64,000 nt of DNA from Zingiber officinale (GCF_018446385.1 NC_055987.1:11059705-11123704), one strand, 5' to 3'. Positions 12,401-24,884 are shown, numbered from the stretch's first letter. A program made the numbers and translations. Notes: generated by a model not told the origin, from the sequence alone.

Positions 12401-13685
12401 TACCTATTTTTACTATGACATTAATGGATTTTATTATTTTAGGCATTCAAAATTAGAAACTAACAATCATGATCAGACAACTGGCAGATGTGAATCTGAT
12501 TACATGAACAATAGAAGGAGCTATAATCATCATTTTAATCGGGATCCCGAGGTCCAGTATGGACCAGGAATTAGTAATCCCAGAAAATCACGACATCGGA
12601 GGCATAATGAAGACATGGAAATTCCATTTACTGGTCCTCCAAATGATAGTTGCTATAGATCATTGAGAAGGATGACAGACTATCCACTGGATCGTTCATC
12701 TCGATTTCCAGCTTGGAGGCCGTCCCAAGGGCGCAGAGAGGAACTGAGTGGTAGACGTCAAGTAAGAGACATTGATGCCAACAGGATTGTTGGAAGAGAA
12801 ATTGATGATTACCTGATTTGCAAGGATAAATTTGCAAGTTTGTCTGGTGAAATGGTAGATAGCTTGCTACATTCACACCCAAATCTGCATTATGAACCCA
12901 CTGAGAATGACTTTCTGTTGAGAGGCAATAGTGTTTCACCTACTAGATCTCCAGTACGCTTGTATCGACCACGTTCGCCGACTCAATGGTTTTCACCCGG
13001 AAGAACACCTGAAATGTACATTGATGATGATACAGATTTAACAACACATGGACCATCTCTTGATAGAGTTGACATGATTAGAAATCTTTCAGAAGCTGAG
13101 ATAACGGGTAAGCATACTCTACTTCGATACCCTCAATTGCAGACTGAGATGAGAGAAATGCATTTGGCTAGAGAACTTGATTTAGCAAGGGCTGGTAGAG
13201 TTTTGAGGAATAGAAGGTACGAAATGAAACTACGTGAAAATACAGAATACCCTGAACCTACATACTCTGAGGATCAAATAGTTTATAGCAGGGATTATGA
13301 CGACAGGCGTGGACTTGTACGGACACAACATTTTGCTAACGATGATGATGCCAACCTTGTTTTTACTGATGATGATCATTGTCCAGGTTCAAGAGAATAT
13401 GATGATAGGCATGGATTCATTCAACAGCCACGTCGTCTTCCAAGTACCCAGGATGATAATCGCGCTCATATTGGTGATGGCTATCATAGATCTTCTAAGT
13501 TTTTCCGTGACAGTGAAATGATTCATAGTGGGAGCAGCTCCAGGAACTTCCACAATCATGAAAGAAATCAGCTCGGTCCTAATAGATTAAAGAACAAGGT
13601 GGAACAGGAAGAAGATTACAGATACCATCGCAAACATCGACGGTGTGATGGTGGTGATGTGAGGTTGAAAAGGAGAAAGTATTAG
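9487..13685 (+). CDS. Large disordered nuclear protein with EAR-like and SUMO-consensus motifs, function unknown
   Basis: The body of the gene is two exons, about 9596-12354 and 12443-13685, joined by a GT/AG intron (donor GAGAAG|GTGATA, acceptor TTTTAG|GCATTC). A small first exon at 9487-9504 (MPINKE) is my best guess for the start, giving about 1339 residues. It joins in phase to FDLADGHSDASISGVPIKKR, a basic, NLS-like start. The real first exon could be another. The protein is Ser/Asn/Asp-rich with no catalytic domain seen. It carries LDLQLRLPS and LDLSLSLTG, which fit the LxLxL repression (EAR) motif, and VKDE, VKSE and IKPE, which fit the SUMO consensus. The C-terminal third is Arg/His/Tyr-rich and ends in basic KLKRRKY-like residues (VRLKRRKY). 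A long helix-like stretch lies near REMHLARELDLARAGRVLRN. I infer a nuclear regulatory or scaffold protein. Confidence 0.75.
10868..11281 (+). repeat. In-frame 207-bp tandem duplication inside the nuclear-protein gene
   Basis: Two adjacent copies of 207 bases (10868-11074 and 11075-11281) encode 69-residue repeats beginning LDSNSLHDANM and continuing through HECSPTLLSVANTNM, RTCLDLVLSA and STS.LNQDAEGNSSKP. Only a handful of substitutions separate them (for example ML/MV, MVGR/MEGR, AVTD/AGTD, SCLN/SFLN). The duplication keeps the frame and therefore lengthens the protein. Each copy contains a TCLDLVLS segment resembling an LxLxL motif. Confidence 0.95.
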
Positions 13686-15071
13686 AACTGTTTGCTTTGC
13701 ATGCATTCACAGCCAACCATATGTGGTCATTTGGCTTATTTTAGCACTTCATCCAGATGGATCCTTTCCTAAGATGCCAAGGGACAATCACAGAAAATGA
13801 TATCGACTCATGTGGATCGTTTCACACAGTGATTACCGAGCTGCAACAGTTTATAGCTATTGAATAAATTGTGCTTCAGCAATGCTGATGCTTACTGCTG
13901 TCTAAACATCTCACAGTATTTCATCAGTGAGCAATAAATTTGCTTTGAATACATCCGAGGTTTACCCTTTATGCCTTGTGCAATATAATTTCTCTCTCTG
14001 CTAACACTTGCTAGAAAAGAATGACCAACCTGTTTTGTTGGAAGCTATCAAATACGTGAGGAATCATTGGTGGTCATGGTTGGCACCTGTTCAATTTGTT
14101 TGTAATATTAAGTAGGATTTCCTATTGAGCTGATACAGCTGAAACTTTGACCAATTTAAGTCCCGTACGCATAGAAGTCATCTTCACGGACTAGTTTGTT
14201 GTTCATACTGCTTTTGTGTTAGAAATTACAAGCAGATCTCTTCCAGTCAATGGAAAATTGGCCAAGATAAGCTCAACAGCAATGCTACTGGTGGTATTTT
14301 GCCACTCGTTAACTAATGACTTTAGATTCAACAAGGGGATATACTTAACAAATGTAAATCCTTATGCTGTGTTAGCCTCAAACTTTTGATTGCAAGGTAA
14401 ATGCATATGAATTGGAACAGAAGAAACACAGAATCTTGCATCCTGAAAAAAATTATTTACAAGTATCAAAACTTTGGGCAAGAATAGCATAGGCGAAGAT
14501 GGAGTAAGGATGCAAAGCCCATTTCTCGCAGGAGGAACACGACTGGAGGGACATCAAAATCAAAGTCTCAAAGAATCAAATATTACTATGATGAATATGT
14601 AAACAAAAGGAGATTATGATGCTTTTTTTGGGAAAAAAAATAACTCAAATTTACATTAGATCCTTCTCTGCATCGTAAAATGATGTTATACCCAAGGCAA
14701 TTAGAGAAAGAGGAAGACTAGAAGACTAACATGTAGTACGGTCCTTGATTTTTTTCAAGATATATATCCAATCTAAGATGAAAGTTACATTAAGATCACC
14801 TCTCAAAACAAAATGAATCACAATTAGAATCCTTCAAAATATCAGCTCCAATACATAGTTGCAAACCTGTTTCATCCATCAACTATATGGAGTTTATAGA
14901 TATCCATATAGTTTATTTCTCTGAATTTTACAAGAAAAAAAAAAAAAAGGGGGGGCAAAACGTAGGATGCATAATTGAATCTTCAGTTACAACCCCATAA
15001 GACCACACTAAGCAAAATTACTCTTACATTCTTGTCTAATTCAAGCAGTAGTGCAGCAAATTACAATCAAC
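13686..15071. other. Convergent intergenic region
   Basis: Tail-to-tail spacer between the nuclear-protein gene (plus) and the receptor kinase (minus). It should contain both 3' untranslated regions. AATAAATT near 13864 and AATAAATTTG near 13934 are possible polyadenylation signals for the plus gene. A run of A then G (14935-14956) is a simple-sequence tract. No gene, RNA or mobile element is recognised. Confidence 0.5.
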
Positions 15072-17582
15072 TTACCTCCCTTCTGACTTTATCAACTGTG
15101 AGAAAACCTTGCTCATTGAGGTTTCCGTTACATCATTAAGTAATGTACTGTCATCCACAACAGGTGTATTCTCCATGGTGCCGATGTTTCCAACCTGAGG
15201 AGCAAGTTCAGGAATGCGATTGATGCTATTAATCTCAGAGTCACCACCATCTGCCTCTTGAAGTTGCAGAACATACTCCAAGTTCCAAAGGACATCTCCC
15301 ATTGAAGGGCGCTCAGCACCACTATCTGCTAGGCATTTCTCAATTGTCAGCCCGAATTTCCTTAGAGATTCAGGTTTAATTGATCTTGCAATCCTGACAT
15401 CGGCAACCTGCTCCAACTCACCCTTCATTTGCCACTTCATTCCCCACTCAGCTAAATTCACCATCTCTCTTGGTAGGGTGGGATTTATGACTGGTCTGGC
15501 ACAGAGGACTTCAAGCAAAACTACTCCAAATGAGTACACATCTGATTTCTCAGTCAACTGTTGCCTTCGGTAGTACTCGGGATCAAGATATCCAAAACTT
15601 CCTTTTACAGCAGTACTAACATGGGTCTGATCCAACTCAGGTCCGGTTTTTGAGAGTCCAAAGTCAGCAACCTTTGCCAAAAGATTTTCATCTAGAAGAA
15701 TATTTGCAGATTTAACATCACGGTGGATGACAGCCATGGCTTGACCAGTGTGAAGGTAGTGCAGTCCTCTAGCTGCTCCAATACAAATTTCCAATCTCTG
15801 CTTCCAGCTAAGAGAAGGAAGACCTGAACCATAAAGATGACTCTTAAGAGTGCCATTTTCCATGTATTCATAAACAAGAATCATTTCATTCTTTTCATCA
15901 CAGTATCCAATCAGAGAAACCAGATGGCGGTGGCGTAAGCGTGACAGTAATTCAATCTCTGTACGGAATTCATTGAGGCCTTGTTGAGATTTTGGATTAC
16001 CCCTCTTCACTGCCACTTTTGTTTCATCTCTTAGTACTGCCTTGTAGACCTTCCCAAAGCCTCCAACCCCAATTACCAAATTCTCATCGAAGTTATTTGT
16101 TGCTTCTTGAACTGCAATAAAGGAGAAACGGTAACCAAGGTTTCCATTTTGTCCATCCATGGAAGGTATTCCATTAGAAGTTCCGGTTATTGTGCTATGA
16201 GAAGTCAAACCAGTAGCGGAGAAAGGCACCCAAGTTTTGGAATATTGTTTTGCAGGCCTTTTTTTCCTGAGGATGAAGAAAAGAACCACTGCAATGACGA
16301 TCACTGCAATCGCTCCAAGGCTTGAACCCAATATAATTTTGAAGTTTTTATTTGAACCAGTTGGTGTGCCAACTGTCTGACCAGAAGAAGCAGATCCATT
16401 GATCTTCATTATCTCTAGCCCATTTAGAATTGCATTTGGTGTCTCATCACCATGAAGTGCATTTCCTGGACTGACTTTAATACTGAGAATATCAGACACA
16501 TCATCAGCCTCCAAAACAAAATCAAGAAAAACAGCTGTAGCCAATCTTCTAAATGTTATCTCAGAAAGATCCAAGTTACCATCTGCAAGCCAGGTATTGA
16601 CATAAACATTAAACAAGAGCGAACTAGCTGCATCACTGACAATATCACAAAAGTGAAATCTTATAAAGTAACTTGACTTGGCATCCACATTGAATTGCCA
16701 CGTTATGTTAACAGAGTAACTCAAAGTGGTTTGAGCAATATCAGATAACTCAGTAGCTGTGGCATACACAATGTCAGGGGCAATCTCCTCGGAAACTCCA
16801 TCATTCCTAGAAATTTGGCCTCTGTAACTAAATGGTTGTGAAAGAGTTTTAGAAATCAAATATTTCTGATCGTTTTCCCAAAATCTCCACAGAGTATCAT
16901 CATCTGGCCAAACAGACTGATTACCCATGTTGATTCGGTAAATTGTCTCCAGTGCCTGTCCTGACAAACCCTGGTAACTTGTGCGGACTGGATGAATGAT
17001 AGTTGCATCATTACCAGTGAGATTGTCAGGAACTGACATGATTTCTATAGCATTTACAAAGGCAATGGACATATTTGTAGATGGTGCAAATGAAAGGCTA
17101 AGAGTGTCACTCGATATGATCAAAGAAAATTCCTTAACTATTACATTCAGTGGCGGTCTGAAATCGTTGAGCAGAGTAATATCTTGAGTCAACACACTGA
17201 AAGATGCTGCAGTGAGGTTGTAGTTCTTGTACACAAAAGGGAAGAAATAAAGACGGATGAAGTGCCTACCATGCTTCCTAATTTGAAACGTGTACGATGC
17301 AGGTTCTGTGAAGACTCTGGCATTCTGGAAGAGCTGTTCCATGCCATAGTAAGAGGGGACCATGTTCTCTGAGATGTTTGCCAAGTTGTTTGAGGAGGAC
17401 TTCAAGGTCCAAGAAACAGAAACAGAATCATCTGCCTGGAAAACTCTGTTTCCAATGGTTGTATCATTCAGAGACCCACAATCGATCAGGTAGTGATCTG
17501 TTGGGGTAAATGAACAGTGGCCGCACGAAATGACAGTGATCGCAAGGATGAGGATACTCACTTGAATTTTTCTAATGGCCAT
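15072..17582 (-). CDS. CrRLK1L malectin-like receptor kinase (HERK1/THESEUS/FERONIA family)
   Basis: An intronless gene of 836 residues, typical of CrRLK1L plasma-membrane kinases that sense cell-wall state and RALF peptides. I chose the ATG at 17582 (MAIRKIQVSILILAIT) because it starts a clean signal peptide; an upstream in-frame ATG at 17645 would add 21 residues in front of it. Residues about 1-23 are the signal peptide. About 28-400 are the malectin-like ectodomain (DHYLIDCGS, RLYFFPF, NGLEIMKI). About 416-438 are the membrane span, followed by RKKRP. The kinase starts near 485: GVGGFG loop, VAVKRG lysine, HRDVKSAN with catalytic Asp near 622, DFG near 640, and GSFGYLDPEYYRRQQLTEK activation segment. 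All catalytic residues are present. The PVINPTLPREMVNLAEW stretch is a subfamily signature. HERK1-like is my closest match by eye, but the exact orthologue is not settled. Confidence 0.96.
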   Translation of the reverse strand: MAIRKIQVSILILAITVISCGHCSFTPTDHYLIDCGSLNDTTIGNRVFQADDSVSVSWTLKSSSNNLANISENMVPSYYGMEQLFQNARVFTEPASYTFQIRKHGRHFIRLYFFPFVYKNYNLTAASFSVLTQDITLLNDFRPPLNVIVKEFSLIISSDTLSLSFAPSTNMSIAFVNAIEIMSVPDNLTGNDATIIHPVRTSYQGLSGQALETIYRINMGNQSVWPDDDTLWRFWENDQKYLISKTLSQPFSYRGQISRNDGVSEEIAPDIVYATATELSDIAQTTLSYSVNITWQFNVDAKSSYFIRFHFCDIVSDAASSLLFNVYVNTWLADGNLDLSEITFRRLATAVFLDFVLEADDVSDILSIKVSPGNALHGDETPNAILNGLEIMKINGSASSGQTVGTPTGSNKNFKIILGSSLGAIAVIVIAVVLFFILRKKRPAKQYSKTWVPFSATGLTSHSTITGTSNGIPSMDGQNGNLGYRFSFIAVQEATNNFDENLVIGVGGFGKVYKAVLRDETKVAVKRGNPKSQQGLNEFRTEIELLSRLRHRHLVSLIGYCDEKNEMILVYEYMENGTLKSHLYGSGLPSLSWKQRLEICIGAARGLHYLHTGQAMAVIHRDVKSANILLDENLLAKVADFGLSKTGPELDQTHVSTAVKGSFGYLDPEYYRRQQLTEKSDVYSFGVVLLEVLCARPVINPTLPREMVNLAEWGMKWQMKGELEQVADVRIARSIKPESLRKFGLTIEKCLADSGAERPSMGDVLWNLEYVLQLQEADGGDSEINSINRIPELAPQVGNIGTMENTPVVDDSTLLNDVTETSMSKVFSQLIKSEGR

Positions 17583-18420
17583 CTCAAAGTACAGATAGCC
17601 AAGATAAAATTTTGTCGCTGTATTTGACAATATCTTCAAGAACACCTAATGAATATAAACAGGCAGTGGAAATTTACAACTAGACAGTCGCTTCGATATC
17701 TTCTAATAACCATCAACAAATAAAGCTAACCAGGGCAGGGCTTTGTAGGCAATATCTTCAATAGAAGCATCAACTGTAGAAGAGCCTGAGAGCTTCTCTA
17801 ACAAGAAATGCGACTCCAATAAACAAAACTAAACTTGACGCACAGAAACCCTAATTCTCTCTCACCGATCTGACTTCAGCTCCCTCTGGAAATGAATTCC
17901 GAGATAAACATCAAAAGAGTAACAAAAGCTCTAATCTGGAGCTGCGACCTACAAAAAAGAAGATGGGGATTAGAATTAGCGGGACCAAATTCGGCACCGA
18001 ACATACATCACAAAAAACAACAGCAACAAACAAGCAATAGAGCAAGGAGCCAAAAAACCTAACTTTGCAGAGAAAGAAAAAATCAACTCCTCCAGGCGAT
18101 TGGAATTGAATTCACAGAAGCACAATAAGGGATTCAACCAATAAAATAGGAGGAAAGACAACACCTCTGGGGATCTGCAACAACAAATTGAACCTTCCGC
18201 AGATGCAAACCGAGCTCCCTCCCGAGCCTCTGAAGTCGTAGTAAGGGGCGATTTACAGAAAACTACGATGAGAGCAGGTCAACTGGTCCAGGTTCTACCA
18301 CTGCAAGATTGAAGAAGACGAGCTGCTTTGACCCTTTCTCGACGGGAGGTGGAAAAATGGAGCTGACACCCTCTTTCAAGGCGGAGTAAGAGTAACAGCA
18401 GTCGCAGTTGGTGATAGTCA
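17583..18420 (-). promoter_or_regulatory. Leader and proximal promoter of the receptor kinase
   Basis: The region upstream of the kinase start codon is moderately GC-rich up to about 18390 and then becomes strongly AT-rich. It probably contains the 5' untranslated region and may contain a leader intron, since acceptor-like T-rich stretches followed by AG occur on the minus strand. The exact transcription start cannot be placed from sequence alone. No coding match was found. Confidence 0.4.
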
Positions 18421-20202
18421 TTTTCTTCCCTTTTTTTTTTTCTTTGTTTGTTTTTTTAAAGCAACTACTTTATTATTTTCCCTTTTTATATTTTTTGAAA
18501 ATTAAAATAATATCTTATATATTTATATTTAATCGAATATAAATAAAGAGATAACAATATATATACACACACTTTTAAATAAAATATATTTTATTTGATA
18601 ATTATGACCCAAAAAATATTCGTATTATAAACGATTAATTTCTTCGAATACTGCTTAATTATAAAACAAATTCTACCAATAAAGTTCATAAAGATCTAAA
18701 AAAAGGCAAATGCACAGAAATTTCACTTAATTATTTTAAAAATTAAAAAACAATTTCCTTTTTGACAGAGTCTTTCACGGGAAAGCAAAGAAGATAGGGA
18801 AAAAAAACTTTCATTACATCAATACAATTTAATAGATGAAATCTTTATAAATTAAATAACATCCTAAAAGCCCCGAACTTCTTCTTAATTTTTTAAACAC
18901 CTAAACACGAATTAATAGTTAAATTTTTGTTAATAAATAATTAATCTAAAAATACTCGCTATGATCATTTTTGATTTATTGATGAGAAATTTTTTAATTA
19001 CTCTTAAGATTAAGTAATGTTAGTTGAATAATTGATGTCAATTAATAATAATAATAAAAATAACGTCATGAAAACTCAAAGATAGCGACACCGCACCAAA
19101 TGAACGCGGTTGCTTCCGTTTTCCGTTTCATATTAATTAATATCCGATGTGTATAGATAAGTGTGATTAAACATCATTTAATTTATTAATTATTTTTTAT
19201 CATTATCATCTTGCGAATACTTTATGCCCTAAGTTCAACAGCTTGTCATTTTTTTTATAATTTAAATATTTAAATTTCATCCAGCTAAGAGATGGTTCGT
19301 GACTCAGCGTCGTTGTAGGATGGATGTTGAAAATTTTGTACACTGTGTTGGTGTCTCTCTCGACCTCAAACAATTTATGGATCGATCTCCTACAATTTTA
19401 GCCATTTTTATTTTAATTTAGATATTTATTTTTTTGAATTGATTAATTTAAAAAATAAGCAATTTGGATCCACAAAAGTTTATCATCGATTATCAAAATA
19501 AATCATGAAGTACTTATGAATGTATATCTATATGACCAATATTCTTAGGTCTACTCTCACGGGGGAGAAACATCCCTTGTAATGCACACGCAACTGAGAC
19601 TCGAAATTTAGATCTCTTAGTTATTTATTGGATGATCTAACCATTGCCCTGGGCTATGATAGTTTTAACATTGTAATAAAAGATAATTACGCTCATCTCA
19701 AGCGTCCCTCAAAGTCCATCCCCGAGTTATGTGAAAGGAGATAAATTACGGGGTCAACTTATATATTACCGACCGCCAAGTGGTTAGAGGGTGGAAAGAA
19801 TTTGTTTTCCCAAAAACATATATCTAATAGTTTTAACATGTGGCAAAAGACGATTCGCTTATCCTAACCTATCCTTAAGCTAACATAAAGGAGGTAAATC
19901 ACAGGTGACTACTAGTTATTAGTACAGTGGCCAAGGAATGAGGGAAGACATGCTCAAACGCGCTGGGTTCAACCCCAAGGAATGTTTTAACCACCGCACC
20001 ACTCCGAGAAAACCATCTGACCAGCTCGCCTCAAGACCAACATGAAGGAGGTAAATTATGATAACTTAGCAACAAGTGGAAGGGGGTGAAATATAGATTA
20101 TAGGGATTTATACTCCGCCAGCCCCGAGGTTCAAGCCCTGGAACTATTTGGCAAACCAACAACTACTTACTAACTCAACTAAGCTCATGGGAGTATATGA
20201 TA
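18421..20202. other. AT-rich intergenic DNA with degraded repeats
   Basis: From 18421 to about 19530 the DNA is very AT-rich, with long A and T runs and no coding signal. From about 19540 to 20202 there are short related phrases (AGGAGGTAAAT-type words at about 19736, 19889 and 20046, and GGCAAAAGACGATTC at about 19843) that recur at 27612 on the far side of the LTR element inserted at 20208. I read this as an old, broken repeat into which the LTR element landed. No gene is seen. Confidence 0.5.
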
Positions 20203-20207
20203 GTTTT

Positions 20208-21863
20208 TGTTAGAGTTGTTTTGGTGCGAGAGGGGAGGGGGTGAATAGCTCTTCGCGCTTGTTGATGTGCTTCTTAGATGATGTGCAGTGGAATAAATAA
20301 CAAGAAACACACTCGCAATGTTACCACTAGGATTTACTTGGTATCCACCTCAAGAAGAGATGACTAATCCAAGGAGCCGACCCTCACTCACTCATCCACT
20401 ATGAAAATACTCCTTTACGATAACTACTGAAGGAGGAGCAACCTTACAACACTCTCAATACAAGAAGAAAGAAAGGGAAGCAAATACAAGTAAAATCTTA
20501 CAAGATTTACACCAAGAAACTCTAACCCTAACTTCTTGTTGTTGTTGTAGAAACGCCTCTTGACCTTAGAAGTGTAGCAACACTTTTCTCCAAGAAAGCT
20601 TCAAGAACTGGCGTCGACAACTGAGAGCTCAGAGGAGAATAATCGCTGAGAGTGGAGAAGAAGCGCTCGAAGCCGTGCAGAAGAAATCGCTCACAACAGC
20701 TTTAAACATGTGCAACGGTCGAATTCCAATCAATTAAATGACCCCCAATTGATTGGGAAGACTTTGAATTGATTGGTTGATCGATTCAGAGTACCTCTGT
20801 GCTCTCTGAGAATAGCTGAATCGATCGACCAATCGATCTAGCATTTCTCGCACCTACGGGCAAGAAATCCCGTCCCCAATCGATCGGTCGATCGATTGGA
20901 GGAGCCCAATCGATCGGCTGATCAATTGGGAGTGCTTCTGTGCGCGTCATATAAGCTCCCAATCAATCGGTTGATCGATTGGGCCGCACAATATCGTAGC
21001 ACGACCCCAATCGATCGGTTGATTGATTAAACCCCTGTTCAATTGATCAGTTGATCAGTTGATCGATTGGTTACCCTTTGACTTGCTTAAACCAAGTCTA
21101 GGGTCCCCAATTCCAACATCCGTGACCTGTTGGAACATTATGCCTAGCATCCGGTCAACCTTGACCTGCTAGGACTTTTTCACCAAGTGTCCGGTTAATC
21201 CCTTTGACCCACTTGGACTTTTCTCCTCGTGCCAAATGTCCGGTCAATCTTGACCCACTTGGACTTCCTTCCACCAGATGTCCGGTCATCTTTGACTCAT
21301 CTGGATTTCCTTGTGCTAAGTATCCGGTCAATCCTTTGACCTACTTAAACTTCTCAATACCAAGAGTCCAGTCAACCTTGACCCACCTGGATTTCCACGT
21401 GTCTGGCTTCACTCACCAGGTCTTTTCATCTGCCTAGCTTCACTCACTAGGACTTCCCATCTGCTTGGTTTCACTCACCAGAACTTTCCACTGCCCGGCT
21501 TCAATCATCGAGTCTTCTCATCTGTCTGGCATCACTTACCAGGTCTTTCCATCTGTCTGGCTTTACTCACCGGGACTTTCACCTAGCTTCACCCACTAGG
21601 ATTTCCCATCTGTCTAACCTCTAGTTAGGACTTTCCCAGTCAAGTATCCAGTCAACCCTTTGACCTACTTGATTCTTCTTCACATCTAATTGGTTAACCT
21701 TAACCAAAGGGGACTTGCACCAATAATCTTCCCAATCGGATGATTGCACCTGCAATCTCCTCGTATTGTCAAACATTGAAACCCAAACATCTAGACTCAG
21801 GCTTGAGACAATTCAAATCTGGTCAACCTGGTCAACCTTGACCCAGGGGATATTGCACCAATA
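20208..21863 (-). repeat. 3' LTR of the 20208-27602 element
   Basis: Direct copy of 25999-27602, starting TGTTAGAGTTGTTTTGG on the plus strand and ending at CACCAATA. It holds a dyad-rich block at about 20720-21080 built from CCAATCGATC and GATCGATTGG words. A run of short self-complementary units follows at about 21130-21670 (for example CCTAGCATCC...TGCTAGG). A CTCACCAGG-type repeat series lies near 21400-21610. Confidence 0.9.
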
Positions 21864-24800
21864 ATCTCCCCCTTTTTGATATTTGACAATGCCCTTAAGT
21901 TAGGCTAATCTCATAACCTCAACTTCCTTTCATGTCAAAGTATGAATGAGGGTTTCCTTCATTCTCCCCTCTAGAGGGCAAACTCCCTCTTTAGGTAATG
22001 AAAGCTTAACTTAAACCTTACATTCTCCCCCTATTGGCACACATCAAAAAGAACTCTCCCCCTGAAGAGTTCTCAACGTTATTCACAACCTCACTTGTTG
22101 TTCATAACACCACAATGAAGGTCTCATACCTTTCATTATCTCCAATGCTCACCCTTGAGCACTAACCAATCCAATAATAAAGGTCTCATACCCTTTATTA
22201 TATCAAATGCTCACCCTTGAGCATTACTCCATATTACGATGCTTATCCTAGAGCATCCACAACTCCACAATGAAGATATCCATTTTTCATTATTTTTCAA
22301 CGCTTAACCTTGAGCATTTTTATTTTAAACAAATGTTTAACCACCTTCAAAAGTTTCGGAAAATAATTTTCATGTCCTTAAAGAGTAACTCCCTCTAAAG
22401 ACATGCTTCAAATTTCTGTCATTGCACCAACAATTATTTGGAATTTCTAAACCTTTAGCAAACCCAAAAATTTGAAGTTTTGAGGTTCAAATATCGAAAT
22501 TTGAATGCAAACCTCAACCTAAACTTCAACTTAATCATCCTTAACCATTTTTCCTTGTTTTCATCATGAAAATTCCTCCTAAATATATACGAATGTAATT
22601 CAAGGGGTTAGGAGTGGTTATCTAGACTAAAAATAGTTTAAAATGTTGAAATAAGGCTTTCCCAGCCAAAATCAACATTCTCAATCGATTGAAACCATTT
22701 CAATCGATCCACTGATCGATTCAGAGAGGTTCTGTTCGTAGAACCTGCCTCTGAATCGATTTCCCGATTGATCCAGGAGTGAATGGATCGATCGGCTGAT
22801 CGATTCCGTGAGCTTCTACTCACGGGAAGCACCTCCCAATCCATCGGTTGATTGATTGGGGGCTTCCAACCGATCAGTTGATCGATTGGAGCTCTGATTT
22901 TCTGAAATATATTTTCGGCGAAATTCAGAAACTCCCCAAAAATTCTACAAAATTCTAAAAATCATGAAAATCCATGTAGACATTCCTTAGGGTATATACA
23001 ATCATGAAAAAATAATTTTCTATGAAAATACTTTCTATTTTCAAAGATTGACATAAACTTGAAAACTTGTAAAAACTTCAATGTTTTCTTCTAGTTTGTG
23101 TTTAACTTTTCAATGATGGTTACTATCAAAAGATAGTCTTCACCATGGTTTTCCAAAGTATATTTAAAATCATTTTCAAAATCAATATCCAACCATATTC
23201 TTCGGCCTCAATGTACATGACTTGTACATTAGCTTTCCCAATGATTGGAAAACACATAACTTGTATTTTGATGAACCTAAAACTCAATAAGAATGTACTA
23301 AATCAACATCTTGAGTTTTGTTCATCATCCTAACATCTCACTTATATCTAATATGTACTAAAATACATACAAGTCACCTTATAGTTCTTTGTGAGATGTA
23401 AAGTTTAGTTTTTGCCCTAAGCTAGGGATCATGCATATCTATCAGACATTTAAGATTATGAACATCCACCTAGGATGTTACTTGTTGATAAATGTCATTT
23501 GTCCTTAATTGCAAGAATCTAAAGATAATACATGATGATTTTTATGGCATACATCAAAATGAAAATAGTTTTCAAAAGAAAATATACTATAGCTATATGA
23601 TATATGTATAATATGCCATGGTATTTTTGTTATTTTTCATAATAAGCATGAGTGTAAAATATGATGTCATGATATGTGATGGGCAAACAAAGCATGACAA
23701 TTAGCATAAATAAAATATACCTAGATCATCTATCTAAGTGTCCTTAAATCCTTAGCTAAACCTAAAGGTAATCCTAGATTGTCCAAATTTTCTTAAGAAA
23801 ATATCAAAACCCAATTTAACATTTCTTTTGCACTTGATTAATTTGTGTCAATATAAATTACATCAAATTTCTAGAATAATGACATATTTTACTCTTACAA
23901 AGAGTAAACAAATTAAATTAGGGCTTAAATTTGCCCTTAATTCCTTAAGAAGATGTCAAAATCCCAACTTGACATTTCTTGTGCTTTTCTTATGTGCCAA
24001 TTAAAATTAAATTCAATTCCTCAAAGCTTGGCACATTTTACTCTTTCAAAGAGTAAACAAATAATCCATTTCATTTTCAAAGGTTAATAATAACATTGAA
24101 AATACTCTATGAGTGTCAACTTCATCGGGTTAACTACTCTTCCAATTTGAGTTGACACTCTCTAACCCTCTAGAGTGTAGAGAATATGCTCCTAGGAACC
24201 CAACACCTATTGGTGCTCCTTGGATGTTCTAGGTACTCACTAGGGATAACTTCCCTAAATATCTTCCTAATGACCTTTTTAGGCTTCTTAGAAGCCTTGG
24301 TCACTTCTCTAGGTCAACTCTAGGGATAACTTCCCTTGTGACCTTCTTGGTGACTTTCTTAGACTTCTTAAAAGTCTTAGTCACATTTGTCGTTGTAAAA
24401 ATACTCCTAGGGATGACTTCCCTTGTATTCTTGACTTGACCCCTAGATCTAGAGTTGATTCCATAGGTATATGAAACCCTATGATAAAATATTACATCCT
24501 TCATAGCTTTAGGTTTGTATCCCAAACGTCTATGGTCATTAGATAACCTTTGTGCTCCTAAACCTAGGTTATGCTCATTTTTCCCTTTTAGGATATTTTC
24601 CATCCTTTTTAGGGTCTTTTCCATTTTATCAAGCCATAACCTCAAAACTTGATTTTCTTTCCATGAATCCCTAGTTTTTGGTTTTCCATTTTGTCCTTGA
24701 GCATTTTTATTTTTAAGCTTATACCTAAAATCCTTAGAGTTATTGCCTAAATTTTTATCTACCTTCCTAACCCTATGTGTGGTAGTCTTAGCATGAAGGG

Positions 24801-24884
24801 TCACATGATTTTCATTAATTCTATCATGCCTCCTATGTTTATGGTAATGGCATTAAAAAGATATAGGTTAGAACTAGCATGCTT
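21864..24884 (-). other. Interior of the 20208 element downstream of gag
   Basis: AT-rich sequence between the gag-type region and the 3' LTR. It contains repeated short phrases about clearing levels of CTCATACC and ATGCTCACCCTTGAGCA (22060-22320), a second cluster of GATCGATT dyads at 22680-22890, and the polypurine tract at its left end. No polymerase, protease or integrase motif was recognised in either strand. The corresponding part of the 48191 element (51232-53125) is clearly related. Confidence 0.65.

Noticed and set aside
15128-17187. Short frames on both strands within the receptor kinase
   Set aside because: Shadows of the 836-residue kinase frame.
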